Positions 8,544 to 18,223 of a stretch of DNA of 64,000 nt are shown here, one piece after another. The position numbers and the translations under genes are program-made. How positions within the stretch are numbered: position 1 is the stretch's first letter; each line of letters begins with the position of its first letter. The notes under the pieces were generated by a model. The model did not search any database. It was given only the letters and a program-made list of their open reading frames with translations, and was not told where the DNA came from. This stretch comes from Roseivirga misakiensis. Lineage in GTDB: Bacteria; Bacteroidota; Bacteroidia; Cytophagales; Cyclobacteriaceae. Where the stretch lies: positions 53,347 to 117,346 of the forward strand of contig NZ_MDGQ01000002.1 of NCBI RefSeq assembly GCF_001747105.1, written 5' to 3'.

Positions 8544-9458
8544 ATGAAAAGGATATTAACTGCCTTAGTCGTTTTATCACTTTGCGCCAACGGTTGCAAA
8601 GAATCTGGTCCGGACACCAACCCCCAGTCAGATGATCAAGAAGTAAGTGATTTGTTTTCTGATCGTCAGTCTTTGGGAGAAATCCAAATTTCTGATCTTG
8701 ATGAAGCCTCAGGATTAGCCCATAGTCGATCCAATTCGAACTACTTATGGTCTCACAATGATAGTGGCGGAAATCCACAGCTCTTTCTTATGGATGAAGC
8801 TGGCGCCGATATTGGGCGATTTACCATTGATGGTGCACAAAACCTAGATTGGGAGGACTTGGCAATAGGCCCAGGCCCGACACCAGGTACAGATTATTTA
8901 TATGTTGGGGATATTGGTGACAATCGGGCTGTTCGGCCTGACAGAACCATTTACAGAGTTCCCGAGCCTGATCTGAATACAGGAAGCATTCCTGCTTCGT
9001 CAACACTTTCAGGCGCAGAAACAATCAACTATGTATACGAAGACGGCCCCAGAGATGCGGAAGCTTTGATGGTAGACCCTTCTAACAATGATCTATACAT
9101 AGTCTCTAAAAGAGAAGCGAGCGTAATCCTATACGTATTGCCATTCCCACAAAATGTTGCTCAAATGGATACGGCTGAAAGGGTTACCGTATTGCCATTT
9201 ACGCAGATTACTGCTGGTGATATTTCATTTGATGGCAATGAAGTAGTTTTGAAAAACTACCTCAATATCTATCACTGGTCTAAAACAGGTTCAGAGAGTA
9301 TTAGAGAATTACTAAGTACTACCCCAGAGAGACTAAATTATACAGTCGAACCACAAGGTGAGGCTATCGCATGGCACACCAATGGAAATCAATTTTATAC
9401 GATCAGTGAATTGGCCAATAACCAACCTGTAGTACTTTATCGGTATACCAGAAACTAA
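8544..9458 (+). CDS. Predicted lipoprotein with beta-propeller-like sequence
   Basis: 304 residues from the ATG at 8544 (an ATG at 8508 is possible but places extra residues before the signal peptide). The N-terminus MKRILTALVVLSLCANGC looks like a signal peptide with a relaxed lipobox. The mature part has short repeated beta-strand segments with EASGLAHS, NLDWEDLAIG, YLYVGDIGDNR and DAEALMVDP, a pattern of Asp/Gly turns like SdiA-regulated or NHL-type propellers; the protein at 17250-18080 shares the EvSGL-type start. No catalytic motif is evident. The stop overlaps the end of the convergent LytTR gene by 4 bp. Function unknown. Confidence 0.75.
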   Translation: MKRILTALVVLSLCANGCKESGPDTNPQSDDQEVSDLFSDRQSLGEIQISDLDEASGLAHSRSNSNYLWSHNDSGGNPQLFLMDEAGADIGRFTIDGAQNLDWEDLAIGPGPTPGTDYLYVGDIGDNRAVRPDRTIYRVPEPDLNTGSIPASSTLSGAETINYVYEDGPRDAEALMVDPSNNDLYIVSKREASVILYVLPFPQNVAQMDTAERVTVLPFTQITAGDISFDGNEVVLKNYLNIYHWSKTGSESIRELLSTTPERLNYTVEPQGEAIAWHTNGNQFYTISELANNQPVVLYRYTRN

Positions 9459-10225
9459 CTAGCGCTGATGGTATTCAGAGTTGCGGTGAAGGCATTGTAA
9501 TAAGACCTTCCTATAGGAATCTTCTTTTCTCCGAGATATACGAAATTAGTATCAATAGCGGTTACCGCTTCTACTAAAACCACAAAAGACTTATGAACCC
9601 TTAAGAACCTATCCTTGGGCAGTTTGTCGGTAATCTCTTTCAAAGATTTACGGATAGTATAATCTCTTCCATCGCTAGCATGAATGGTAATGTGATTACC
9701 ATCAGCTTCTATCCAATGAAGGTCTTCGTATTTTATTTTTTCAAGTAGACTCTTCTTTTTAACAAAGATCGAATCATTGCTGTAAGTGGTCGGGTTAGCC
9801 GAGATCATACGATCCTTAGTGGAATTTCCAGCGACTCTATTTTTATTGAAAAGGGCTACTTCTATAGCTGCATAAACATCGTCTTTTGTGAAAGGCTTTA
9901 CAATGAAGCCAAGCGGTTGCGTATGCTTTGCCCTATTTATAGTTTCTTTATCTGAATATGAGGTAATGTAGACAAATGGAACTTTGTATTGCTCTTTAAT
10001 AATAGCCCCTAGTTCAATACCATCTTGATCCCCCTTAATTTTGACATCCAGAAGAACTAAATCTGGTCTTGAGCTTTTAATTGCTTTGATAGCTTGATTA
10101 GCGGAGTTGGCGACTTCAGTTTCGTCGTAGCCGAAAATACTTAACATTTCTTGCAGATTTTCCGCGATAAACGGCTCATCTTCGACAATCAATATCCTCG
10201 GACTTTGGCTATATGCCTGTTCCAT
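9455..10225 (-). CDS. LytTR-family response regulator
   Basis: 256 residues. An N-terminal receiver domain has ILIVEDE, phosphoacceptor Asp60 in LVLLDVKIKG and the Lys in GFIVKPF. A linker of about 30 residues leads to a C-terminal LytTR DNA-binding domain (about 155-250) with IHWIEADGN-like and RVHKSFVVL motifs. It is divergent from the multi-PAS kinase at 10338 across a 112-bp shared promoter region. Regulators of this type are typically the cognate output of such kinases, although the hybrid sequence gives no direct proof of pairing. Confidence 0.93.
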   Translation of the reverse strand: MEQAYSQSPRILIVEDEPFIAENLQEMLSIFGYDETEVANSANQAIKAIKSSRPDLVLLDVKIKGDQDGIELGAIIKEQYKVPFVYITSYSDKETINRAKHTQPLGFIVKPFTKDDVYAAIEVALFNKNRVAGNSTKDRMISANPTTYSNDSIFVKKKSLLEKIKYEDLHWIEADGNHITIHASDGRDYTIRKSLKEITDKLPKDRFLRVHKSFVVLVEAVTAIDTNFVYLGEKKIPIGRSYYNAFTATLNTISAS

Positions 10226-10337
10226 GTTAAAAACTTTATTTAGGTGAATATCTGAAATTATTATTTTAATTGGCTCAATACCATTAAAATAGTACTTTAA
10301 AAATAATCAATTTCACCCCTGAAGAGGTAATTCTGTG

Positions 10338-13300
10338 ATGGAAAACATTTTTAGAGATACATTAAACGATTTTGCGGATGCAAAGATTAGAGAGGTCGAT
10401 CTCTCTTCCGTGATCTCTAATTTGACAGAGACCGTTTGGTCCATCAACCTTACCTCTGAGCCATATGAAATCATCTATCATAATGATCCTTTGGCGCAAC
10501 ACGGTAATAAAGAGAAACTTGAAGCACCTCCAAAAACTATTGAAGAATGGCAGCAACTCATTCATCCAGATGACAGAGATCGTGTATTAGAGGAGGTGGT
10601 TAATGCGCTCGGGACGGGCCTAGCTAGTTATTCTTATAGGGTTAAAAGAAAGGGTGTTGAGTACCGCTATGCGCGTGATAGAGTAAGTGTATTTTTCGAA
10701 GATGGACGACCGATTAGAATCGATGGAATTAGTATCGATATCGATAGTATTCGTAGGTCTCGACTAAACTTAGAACTAAGTCAACAACGGCTGAAGAGTA
10801 TCGTAGATGCACTGCCAGATCCGGTATTTATTTCGACCAAAGAGGGAGGAACATCAATTTTTGCCAATGAAATCTTATTCAAGGTTTATGAAATGTCGCC
10901 GTCGGATTTCTTAGGTAAAAAAGTAATACAGTTTTACGAAAATTTCGAAGGCAGAAAAGCTTACTTAGAAGATTTGGCTCGATATGGGCATGTTCAGAAT
11001 CACGAACTTCTCCTTACAAATAAGAATGGTGAATCTTTTTGGGTCAGTGCTTCCACAATGCCGCTGGAATTCCAAAACCAAGAGTGTTTTATTACAATAC
11101 TTCAGGACGTAACGGTTAGAAAAAATCTCGAGAGAGAGATAAAAGAAAGTAACGAGCGCTACCAGTTGGCCGTCGAAGGAACCAATGATGTTATCTGGGA
11201 ATACGACTTCGTTTCCAAATATTCCTACCTATCACCACAATTTTGGGAAGGTATGGATTTGCCTCCCGTCGACAGGCCTCTCGATGATATGTTAATGTCA
11301 AAGTACATCATCGGGGATGAGCAAGAGATATTTACAAACGAGCTTCAAGCGGCCTATAAAGATCAGTTAGGCGACCTTACTTTAGAAATTAAACTAGTGG
11401 CTAATAAAGGGCGTATTATTTGGGCGCTTTTCAAGGCTAGGATAATTTATAAGGCTAATGGTCAACCTCAGCGCGCCGTTGGCTCCTTATCAAACATTAC
11501 TTCCTTAAAAGAGGCACAGTCTCAATTACAAGAGAGTGAAGCCAAATACAAGTTGATTTCTGAAAACTCGAGTGATTGTATTTGTCTACTTGAGCTAACT
11601 GGTGAGTTTGTTTTTGTAAGCCCTTCCTCCACCGATGTGTTAGGATATACACCCGAGGAAATGCAAAAACTAGGCTTGGGTGAATTTATTCAGGAAGAAT
11701 ATAGAACGCAGTTAAAAGAGGCTGTTTTACCTGTTATTCAAAAGGAAAAGAAAACTGCATCGCTCGTATACCAAGCTTATGATAAGAACAAAAATCTGCA
11801 ATGGTTAGAAACAATTGCTGGGGCTATTTTCGATAATGAAACAGGTAGAGCGATTTACCTACAAACGTCTACCAGAAATGTAACTGATAGAATAGAAGCG
11901 CAGCAAAAGCTGAAAGAAAGTCAGGAGCGCTATAAGCTGATCACTGAAAATTCGAATGACATAGTTTCTCTTATGGATTTGAAAGGAGATTATATATTTA
12001 TTTCCCCTTCCATAAAAGATACCATGGGCTACACGCCTGAAGAAATGCTGGGTAGAAACACGACTGAGTTTATTCACCCAGAAGACCTGCCTCAAATAGC
12101 CAACTCTATGCAAGAGGCAATTGAAAATAAAGTGAAAGACAGTTCAGCCGAGTTTAGGTTTAGACATAAATCAGGCGAATGGCGTTGGGTAAAAGTTACA
12201 GGTGGTATCATCGTGAATGACGATGGTGAGGCGATTTTTATAAGGTCCAATAAAACGGATATTACCGAAAAGAAGATCACTGAAGATAAGCTCAAGAAAC
12301 AAGAGGAGCAGTATAAGCTCGTATCAGAGAACTCTGGGGATGTCATTGCACTTCACGATTTGAATGGAAGATTCACCTTCGTTTCACCGTCTTGCTACAG
12401 ATTGTCTGGCCTTACCGTCGAAGAGGTGATGGGGATGACTGATATTTATCAGTATGTACACTCAGAAGATAAAGATAAATTAAAGCATGCCATATCCGAC
12501 ACGATTAAAAACGGTAGGAAGGATACTATTACCTCATTTAGATTAAAGAAAAAAGATGGGGAGTATTTGTGGGTCGGCATATCCATGACGGCAATTTTGG
12601 AAGCAAATGGTAGAACTAAATTCATTCAGTCTTCTACCAGAGACATTTCCGAAATTATAAAAGTGCTTGAAAAAGAGCGTCAGTTGAATAAACTGAAGTC
12701 AAGTTTCATCTCGATGGCTTCCCACGAGTTTAGAACACCGCTTACGACTATTCAATCAAGTAATGAGCTGATTGCCATGTACCTAGATAAGGCAAATGTT
12801 CCGGTAGATATGAAGCTCTCCAAGCATGTTACGAGAATCCGAACCGAGCTTGAGCGACTAAATTCTTTACTTAAAGATGTATTTACGCTAGGTAGGTTAG
12901 ACGTTGGCAAAGCCAAATTGAATAAGGAGATAACTTCTATAACGGGTATTGCCAGGCAAGTGGTTTTAGAAAATTCGGTGCCATTCAAGAATCGAGAAAT
13001 CGAAATTAAGACTGAAGGGAACGAGCGACAAGTCTTATTGGATAGCCTATTAATTAGTCATGTACTCTCCAATCTGCTGAACAATGCACTGAAGTACTCA
13101 GCCGGTAAAATGAACCCGGAATTACTGATCTCTTTCGAAGAGAAAGCGGTAAAATTATCTGTTACAGATTTTGGTATAGGTATACCTAAGAAAGACCAAG
13201 ACGGCCTTTTCGAATCATTCTCAAGAGCTTCAAACGTGGGCGATATCGAGGGTACAGGTCTCGGGTTGGTGATCGTGAAGCAATTTGTAGAAATGCACGG

Positions 13301-13373
13301 CGGCACCATTAATTACAAGACCAAAGTGAATGAAGGGACTACTTTTACAGTGACCCTTCCCGATCTAAACTAA
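10338..13373 (+). CDS. Multi-PAS sensor histidine kinase
   Basis: 1011 residues from the ATG at 10338, with a GAGG ribosome binding site just upstream; a GTG one codon earlier is an alternative. No transmembrane segment is visible, so it is likely cytosolic. About six PAS/PAC units are arrayed from residue 20 to 770; the last three are close relatives (each with a variant of SENSsD, FVSPS, GYTPEEM), suggesting internal duplication. The DHp H-box SMASHEFRTPLTT carries His796; the ATPase domain has NLLNNALKYS, DFGIGIPKKD and GTGLGLVIVKQF. It is divergent from the LytTR regulator, its likely partner. PAS ligands cannot be inferred from sequence. Confidence 0.93.
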   Translation: MENIFRDTLNDFADAKIREVDLSSVISNLTETVWSINLTSEPYEIIYHNDPLAQHGNKEKLEAPPKTIEEWQQLIHPDDRDRVLEEVVNALGTGLASYSYRVKRKGVEYRYARDRVSVFFEDGRPIRIDGISIDIDSIRRSRLNLELSQQRLKSIVDALPDPVFISTKEGGTSIFANEILFKVYEMSPSDFLGKKVIQFYENFEGRKAYLEDLARYGHVQNHELLLTNKNGESFWVSASTMPLEFQNQECFITILQDVTVRKNLEREIKESNERYQLAVEGTNDVIWEYDFVSKYSYLSPQFWEGMDLPPVDRPLDDMLMSKYIIGDEQEIFTNELQAAYKDQLGDLTLEIKLVANKGRIIWALFKARIIYKANGQPQRAVGSLSNITSLKEAQSQLQESEAKYKLISENSSDCICLLELTGEFVFVSPSSTDVLGYTPEEMQKLGLGEFIQEEYRTQLKEAVLPVIQKEKKTASLVYQAYDKNKNLQWLETIAGAIFDNETGRAIYLQTSTRNVTDRIEAQQKLKESQERYKLITENSNDIVSLMDLKGDYIFISPSIKDTMGYTPEEMLGRNTTEFIHPEDLPQIANSMQEAIENKVKDSSAEFRFRHKSGEWRWVKVTGGIIVNDDGEAIFIRSNKTDITEKKITEDKLKKQEEQYKLVSENSGDVIALHDLNGRFTFVSPSCYRLSGLTVEEVMGMTDIYQYVHSEDKDKLKHAISDTIKNGRKDTITSFRLKKKDGEYLWVGISMTAILEANGRTKFIQSSTRDISEIIKVLEKERQLNKLKSSFISMASHEFRTPLTTIQSSNELIAMYLDKANVPVDMKLSKHVTRIRTELERLNSLLKDVFTLGRLDVGKAKLNKEITSITGIARQVVLENSVPFKNREIEIKTEGNERQVLLDSLLISHVLSNLLNNALKYSAGKMNPELLISFEEKAVKLSVTDFGIGIPKKDQDGLFESFSRASNVGDIEGTGLGLVIVKQFVEMHGGTINYKTKVNEGTTFTVTLPDLN

Positions 13374-13385
13374 CGGTTTTAAGCC

Positions 13386-16300
13386 TTAGAAGTAGAATCC
13401 AAATTTAACCAAAGGCAGTACTGATTCTTCAGATTTCGCCAAAAGTAAGTTCACGGCAAAACTTCCAAAAGGGGTGATGTAAAAACCACCACCGTAGCCA
13501 TGATGCAGGGTTTCAGAATCTTCACCATCTACCCAAACTTTTCCGATATCATTGAAAAGAATTAAGCCCACTTTAGATGGTAGGATATAGTTTCTCCATT
13601 CAAATAAGTCTATTCTCAAGTCTAACTGATGGTAAAAACTGCTTTCTCCTGCAAACCTGAACCTTCGATAACCTCTGAGTGTATTAAAACCATCTAGGCG
13701 ACTGGCCTGGAAGAATTCAAAGTCACCAATGCTTTTTTGGTATCCGACTCTTGTTGCTAGGGAAGTTCTTTCAAAAGGCCCTAATGCCCAACGAAAAGTT
13801 AGGTCCGAATTCCATTGCGCACTATTTTGAGAGTTGTCATTTAACCCTCCATTATAAATCAAAGATGTATTGAAAGTGATGCCTCTTTTTGGTACGAGTT
13901 CATCGGTTTTTGTATCAAAATGTAATCCGATACTTCCACCCAAATACTCTTTTCCATCAAACAAACCAATTGCATTAAGACCGTTATTGGTAAAGTCACT
14001 GATGAAACGATCTTGGCTCTCCTGAATTTCTATTCTAGTGTAGTGCGTACCTAGATTTAGGTTGGCCTTAGTACCGATATTAATGTTCAATGATGGGCTC
14101 AATGAAACTTCTTGGAACCTGGTTCTATAAAATGTTAAATCAATATCGTCGTTGTAATCAGTTTCATTACCTAAGCCAAAGAAGTTGTTCACAAAATTTG
14201 GAGCTTTCACACTGGCATCAAAAAGAAAATCAGCCCTGCCAATAGCATCAGTAAATTCTCCACTGTATTCAATGTTGTAAGAAGAGGTTGCCAAAGCATA
14301 GTTGGCAGTAAAGCTCTGTTTCGAGGCAAATGGTTCTTTTCTGAAACCATCCTTTTTAAACATCATACCAGCCCCAAGGAAAATTCCATCATCTGGGTTG
14401 AAGTTAAAAGAGAGAAGAGGCATTCTCACATCGAAGTCAAACTCCTCCATATTATACCTGTTTATTTCAGGATCGTCATCTGTCCTTAAATCTTTGGTTT
14501 CTTTACTTGGGCTTAGTTCGTTTCCTGTAAGTTCGTCGTAAACGATGGTTTTTTTCTTGCCGTTTTTGACATTACTCTGATCTGTAATTATGTCATTATC
14601 ATCACCAGCAATGATCCTCACCAAAATACTCTTCTTTACATCCCCAGTTACTTTGAAAACATCTTCGCCACCGAAACCGAAAAGCCTTACTTCGTCTGTG
14701 ATGGAAGTTTTAAAGGTTCGGTCATAAAGGACTTTATCGAGTTTGCCTTTTTTGGTGATTTTCCTGACCAATACCCTTGTATTTTCATCATCAATTCGCT
14801 CTACTTCAAATTGCTCTCGTTTGTCACTCCCTAAAACGTCCACCCCTTTAGATATAAATCTGAAATAATCTTCAGCAGATTTGGCGAGCTGATCCCTTCT
14901 TGTTTTTAGCTTTCTGATCGTTTCCTCACCGCGAAGGTCATAAATCTCGTCTGGCCAGATTCTAATAGCATCTTCAATGATTTTATCTGTGAGTGCAGCC
15001 TTCAACTCATTGGCTTGAGTAATCCAGTCTTCTAGTGAAGGTTCAGTCATGAAATAGCGATCGAACCATCGTATTCTATAGAATCCATAAGCTGGGGTAT
15101 AGCTGATTTCCTCTTCAAAACCCTTAAAAGCGGGTTGTGCCCATTTTGAGGCAGCGAGCTTCTTAAAGGCGCCTTCGCCAGCAAAAAACACTTGGTCCCT
15201 GTCTCTAGGAATAGGCTTGTAGAGCTTCTCGTCATCTTTTCCATCGTACTCAATCCATCGCCATTGGTCATCGTGTCTGTCCCAGTCGCCAAGCCACATA
15301 TCGAAAAGCCTGTTTCTGACAACAAACTTTTGATCGACCATATTGTCGTTATCCTTTTTCAGTTTGGCATATAAGTCAGGGCTGGAAACTACATCATCAG
15401 CAGCCCCAAACATTTCTTCTTTTGCCTGTTTCTTATTCACACGTTCTTCGAATAGGGCTAAAGAATTTGCGAGTTCTTTTCTATAAATTCCAAACCGAGG
15501 GTCGTCTGGTATATAAACAATTTTTGGGTTGGCGTGAAAGATTCCTGCCGCATCTGCTAAAGGCGGAACAACGAGCGGAGCATAAGGGTGTGATGCCGAG
15601 ATACCATCCTGTACCACACTTTTTATAAACGTATTCCTCAACTCTGGCGGAAGTGTCAAGGCTGGATTCTTATCCATAGACCTGAGTACATATTGTTTGC
15701 CATCCGCAGCTTCTAATCTCAGCGAAGTAGTTTGGTGACCACCACCTTTTTGCAGAACAGTCAAGCCTCCTTTTTCTGTGGCAATATCGAAAATTGGGAA
15801 AGTTAATTCCGCGGCCCACTCTTTTCGATAATTCTCACCAAGTAAGGACTTATGGAACTTAGACCGTCCGATGTATTTCTTACTCGCCGAAAAAACGGTG
15901 TCTCTTCCTTCAAAAGATATGTTGCTATAGGCCTCCAAAAGATCCTCTGGTTTTGGACTATATGGTTTTTCTGAAATTACATTGGTATATAAGGATTTTG
16001 CCTGTTCATTTTCAGGGGTAAAAAAGTGTAATTCTGTTTTACCATTTTCGTAGTAATCCAGTCTGGCAAAACCCATGGTGTTTTCGGCAAATCGAGCATC
16101 ACCTTTCTGCTTCACATGAGCGTTGTTTTTAGCGCCAGAGCCACTAACTATATAGTGCATTCCATCTTTCTCAATATGCTCCAGAGCATGTTCGTGTCCT
16201 GCCGCATGAACTATATCAGGATGTTCAGACATAAGTGATACCATACCATCTCTAAATCTTTTGTATTGCGGGTGGGAGGTATCTTGAATGTTGCCGAACC

Positions 16301-17063
16301 ACTTTCTGTACAGTGGATATATAGACCCTATTACCGGAAGCGGGATATATAGGTTCTTAAGCTTTTTTGAAGCAGTTAGAGGGAATAAATGATCTTTTGC
16401 ACTAAATACGCCACCATGGATACCATAAGTGTACATGGGGTGATGCGATGCAACAATTACTTTTTTGTGCGCATTCCTTTTTAAAGCATCTTGGAATAGT
16501 GAGGCAACTTGAGTTAAGCTCAAGATTCCGCAGCCAAGTGTGGGCTTGTCACCTTTATGCAAGAACCACTGCGTATCAATAACGATTAATGTAATTTTAT
16601 CATTTAGATCTACTTCTACTGGTCCTGGGCAACCTCTTGAAGGCAACCAAACATCTGCACTATCTAGTGCATTTTCAACGTACTCTTCTTGTAACTTCAG
16701 CCATTCTAACCCATTATCTCTTCCCTGAGCCCAGTCGTGATTTCCAGGAATAAAAACGATATTTCCTTTAAAGCCTTTTACTGCTTCAATCTGACCCTTT
16801 GCTGCTTTTTCTGCCTCAGTTCTTAGTGAGTGCCCTACTGGTGGCATACCCTTCGGGTAAATATTGTCTCCCAAAAAAACCACACTTCCTTTGTCACCAA
16901 CCTTGTCTAACTCCTTTTTTAATAGCGTAAGGACAGGGTTTTCATAAGGTTCTCCGGCATCTCCAATTAAGAAAACAGAATGAATTGGCTTTTCTTGAAA
17001 ACCGTGGAGGTTAAATCCGATAATAAACAGGAGTGAGAGCGCAATTAGCAGGCGGTTTTTCAT
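13386..17063 (-). CDS. Secreted metallophosphoesterase / CotH-like kinase fold / outer-membrane barrel fusion
   Basis: 1225 residues with a signal peptide (about 1-22). Residues 28-345 are a calcineurin-like phosphoesterase with all metal motifs: GDAG (Asp34), GDNIY (Asp66), GNHD (108-110), SHH (206-208) and GHEH (289-292), the purple-acid-phosphatase order. Residues about 420-720 resemble an atypical kinase fold of the CotH/FAM20 kind: a beta-strand Lys or Arg in YVLRSMDK, a catalytic-loop-like GDWDRHDDQW (592-601) and a metal-binding-like IPRDRDQVFF (618-627). The last ~350 residues are beta-barrel with a surface-antigen (Omp85/D15) C-terminus ending KFGFYF. The barrel probably anchors the enzyme domains at the outer membrane. 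The kinase reading is inference; the phosphatase and barrel are firm. Confidence 0.85.
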   Translation of the reverse strand: MKNRLLIALSLLFIIGFNLHGFQEKPIHSVFLIGDAGEPYENPVLTLLKKELDKVGDKGSVVFLGDNIYPKGMPPVGHSLRTEAEKAAKGQIEAVKGFKGNIVFIPGNHDWAQGRDNGLEWLKLQEEYVENALDSADVWLPSRGCPGPVEVDLNDKITLIVIDTQWFLHKGDKPTLGCGILSLTQVASLFQDALKRNAHKKVIVASHHPMYTYGIHGGVFSAKDHLFPLTASKKLKNLYIPLPVIGSIYPLYRKWFGNIQDTSHPQYKRFRDGMVSLMSEHPDIVHAAGHEHALEHIEKDGMHYIVSGSGAKNNAHVKQKGDARFAENTMGFARLDYYENGKTELHFFTPENEQAKSLYTNVISEKPYSPKPEDLLEAYSNISFEGRDTVFSASKKYIGRSKFHKSLLGENYRKEWAAELTFPIFDIATEKGGLTVLQKGGGHQTTSLRLEAADGKQYVLRSMDKNPALTLPPELRNTFIKSVVQDGISASHPYAPLVVPPLADAAGIFHANPKIVYIPDDPRFGIYRKELANSLALFEERVNKKQAKEEMFGAADDVVSSPDLYAKLKKDNDNMVDQKFVVRNRLFDMWLGDWDRHDDQWRWIEYDGKDDEKLYKPIPRDRDQVFFAGEGAFKKLAASKWAQPAFKGFEEEISYTPAYGFYRIRWFDRYFMTEPSLEDWITQANELKAALTDKIIEDAIRIWPDEIYDLRGEETIRKLKTRRDQLAKSAEDYFRFISKGVDVLGSDKREQFEVERIDDENTRVLVRKITKKGKLDKVLYDRTFKTSITDEVRLFGFGGEDVFKVTGDVKKSILVRIIAGDDNDIITDQSNVKNGKKKTIVYDELTGNELSPSKETKDLRTDDDPEINRYNMEEFDFDVRMPLLSFNFNPDDGIFLGAGMMFKKDGFRKEPFASKQSFTANYALATSSYNIEYSGEFTDAIGRADFLFDASVKAPNFVNNFFGLGNETDYNDDIDLTFYRTRFQEVSLSPSLNINIGTKANLNLGTHYTRIEIQESQDRFISDFTNNGLNAIGLFDGKEYLGGSIGLHFDTKTDELVPKRGITFNTSLIYNGGLNDNSQNSAQWNSDLTFRWALGPFERTSLATRVGYQKSIGDFEFFQASRLDGFNTLRGYRRFRFAGESSFYHQLDLRIDLFEWRNYILPSKVGLILFNDIGKVWVDGEDSETLHHGYGGGFYITPFGSFAVNLLLAKSEESVLPLVKFGFYF

Positions 17064-17249
17064 ATTGATGAGAGGTTTGACTGGTCAATAAACCATTTTA
17101 GACTTCAAAAAAGTTCTTCTAAAATTACATTTGCTAATGGAAGATAGCATATAGATTAGTTTAAGCCTTCAAATAAAGGAGAAACTATAGTTTTGGCATA
17201 TCCATGAAAGTAGGCCTATCGAACTTCAATCCACCTAAAAAATATAGCA

Positions 17250-18080
17250 CTATTTGGCTTTAAACTTTAGAATTATGCCACCTTCTCCGTCTACTTCATT
17301 GGAAATAAACATATCCCCATTTGGAGAGAAGGCAATTCCCTCGGGCTGAGGAAAAATTCTGCTTTTCAGCTTGCTTAGATGTAAAGGTTCGCCTGACGGG
17401 CTGCATACCAAAAGTGCTTGACCTGCCGCCGCAATGATATAAACCTCTCTGGTAATGGGGTGAACAGCCACTCCAGATGGCTTAAATTTATATTTGTCCC
17501 CAAGTACACGCTCAAGGTCTTTGTGCTTAACAACGTGAAGAGGTGTTTTCTTGAATTCTTCACTCGGTAAATGAAAGCCATAAATAGCCTTGCCCTTTAC
17601 GCTTACTTCTTTAATATCACCTTCGTCTTTCAGGGCGATTAACAGGTGATTAGTCTGTGGGTCATAACCTAGCCCTTCCACATTATTATCGGAGTCAAAA
17701 GGCGTCTTAATTTTTTCAACAACACCTTCCATTTTCACATTGAACCGATAGAGCTTTCCATTGCTTTCAATAGCATAGATATAGTCGCCTACGCGTTCAA
17801 TGCCTTCGAAATCACCGTTTCCCTCAAAGCGTACCCGATGGATTATCTTTTTTGTGTTCAGGTCTAAAACATACATGCGACCCTTTTCATCATTGAGCAT
17901 GGCCAGCTGATCCTTTTGATAATAAGTAAGGCCAGAAACCTCTTCTAAATACTCGGGTAGAACGAAACGCTCGTCAGGATTGTTGATGTCGTAAGACAAC
18001 TTGTTTTGCTCTTGACCAATTATCGCAAAAGAATTTATCAGCAATAGTAAAATAAAGAATGTCTTGGTCGTTTCTTTCAT
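17250..18080 (-). CDS. SdiA-regulated (YjiK-like) secreted protein
   Basis: 276 residues from the ATG at 18080, which starts a signal peptide (KTFFILLLLINSFAIIGQ); the open frame upstream of it is not preceded by one. The mature part is a propeller-like SdiA-regulated domain with EEVSGLTYY, DFEGIERVGDYIYAIE, NVEGLGYD and PEGIAFSPNGDMFISNE. Known relatives are periplasmic or secreted proteins of unclear enzymatic role. The gene is divergent from the HD-PycTM gene at 18224, and the shared promoter holds a dyad (18117-18146) and a palindrome (18193-18210). The family match is good; function is unknown. Confidence 0.85.
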   Translation of the reverse strand: MKETTKTFFILLLLINSFAIIGQEQNKLSYDINNPDERFVLPEYLEEVSGLTYYQKDQLAMLNDEKGRMYVLDLNTKKIIHRVRFEGNGDFEGIERVGDYIYAIESNGKLYRFNVKMEGVVEKIKTPFDSDNNVEGLGYDPQTNHLLIALKDEGDIKEVSVKGKAIYGFHLPSEEFKKTPLHVVKHKDLERVLGDKYKFKPSGVAVHPITREVYIIAAAGQALLVCSPSGEPLHLSKLKSRIFPQPEGIAFSPNGDMFISNEVDGEGGIILKFKAK

Positions 18081-18116
18081 GATCAATGGAACAAAAGTAC
18101 GCAGCTTATGATTCAA

Positions 18117-18146
18117 GATACAAGAGACTTGATGTCTTATTGTATC
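18117..18146. promoter_or_regulatory. Interrupted dyad in divergent promoter, possible operator
   Basis: GATACAA (18117-18123) faces TTGTATC (18140-18146), with an inner AGAC/GTCT pair and one bulged base. It lies between the starts of the SdiA-regulated-like gene and the HD-PycTM gene. Confidence 0.35.
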
Positions 18147-18192
18147 GATTAGGTCAAACAAAAAGGGCCATTGTATGTAATTTAAAATGAGC

Positions 18193-18210
18193 AGCTTATA
18201 TTTATAAGCT
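18193..18210. promoter_or_regulatory. 18-bp palindrome before HD-PycTM gene
   Basis: AGCTTATA-TT-TATAAGCT, perfect, ending 13 bp before the GTG start. It could be an operator or a leader hairpin; it also contains a TATATTTA string similar to a -7 box. Confidence 0.35.
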
Positions 18211-18223
18211 TTATAACCGACTT

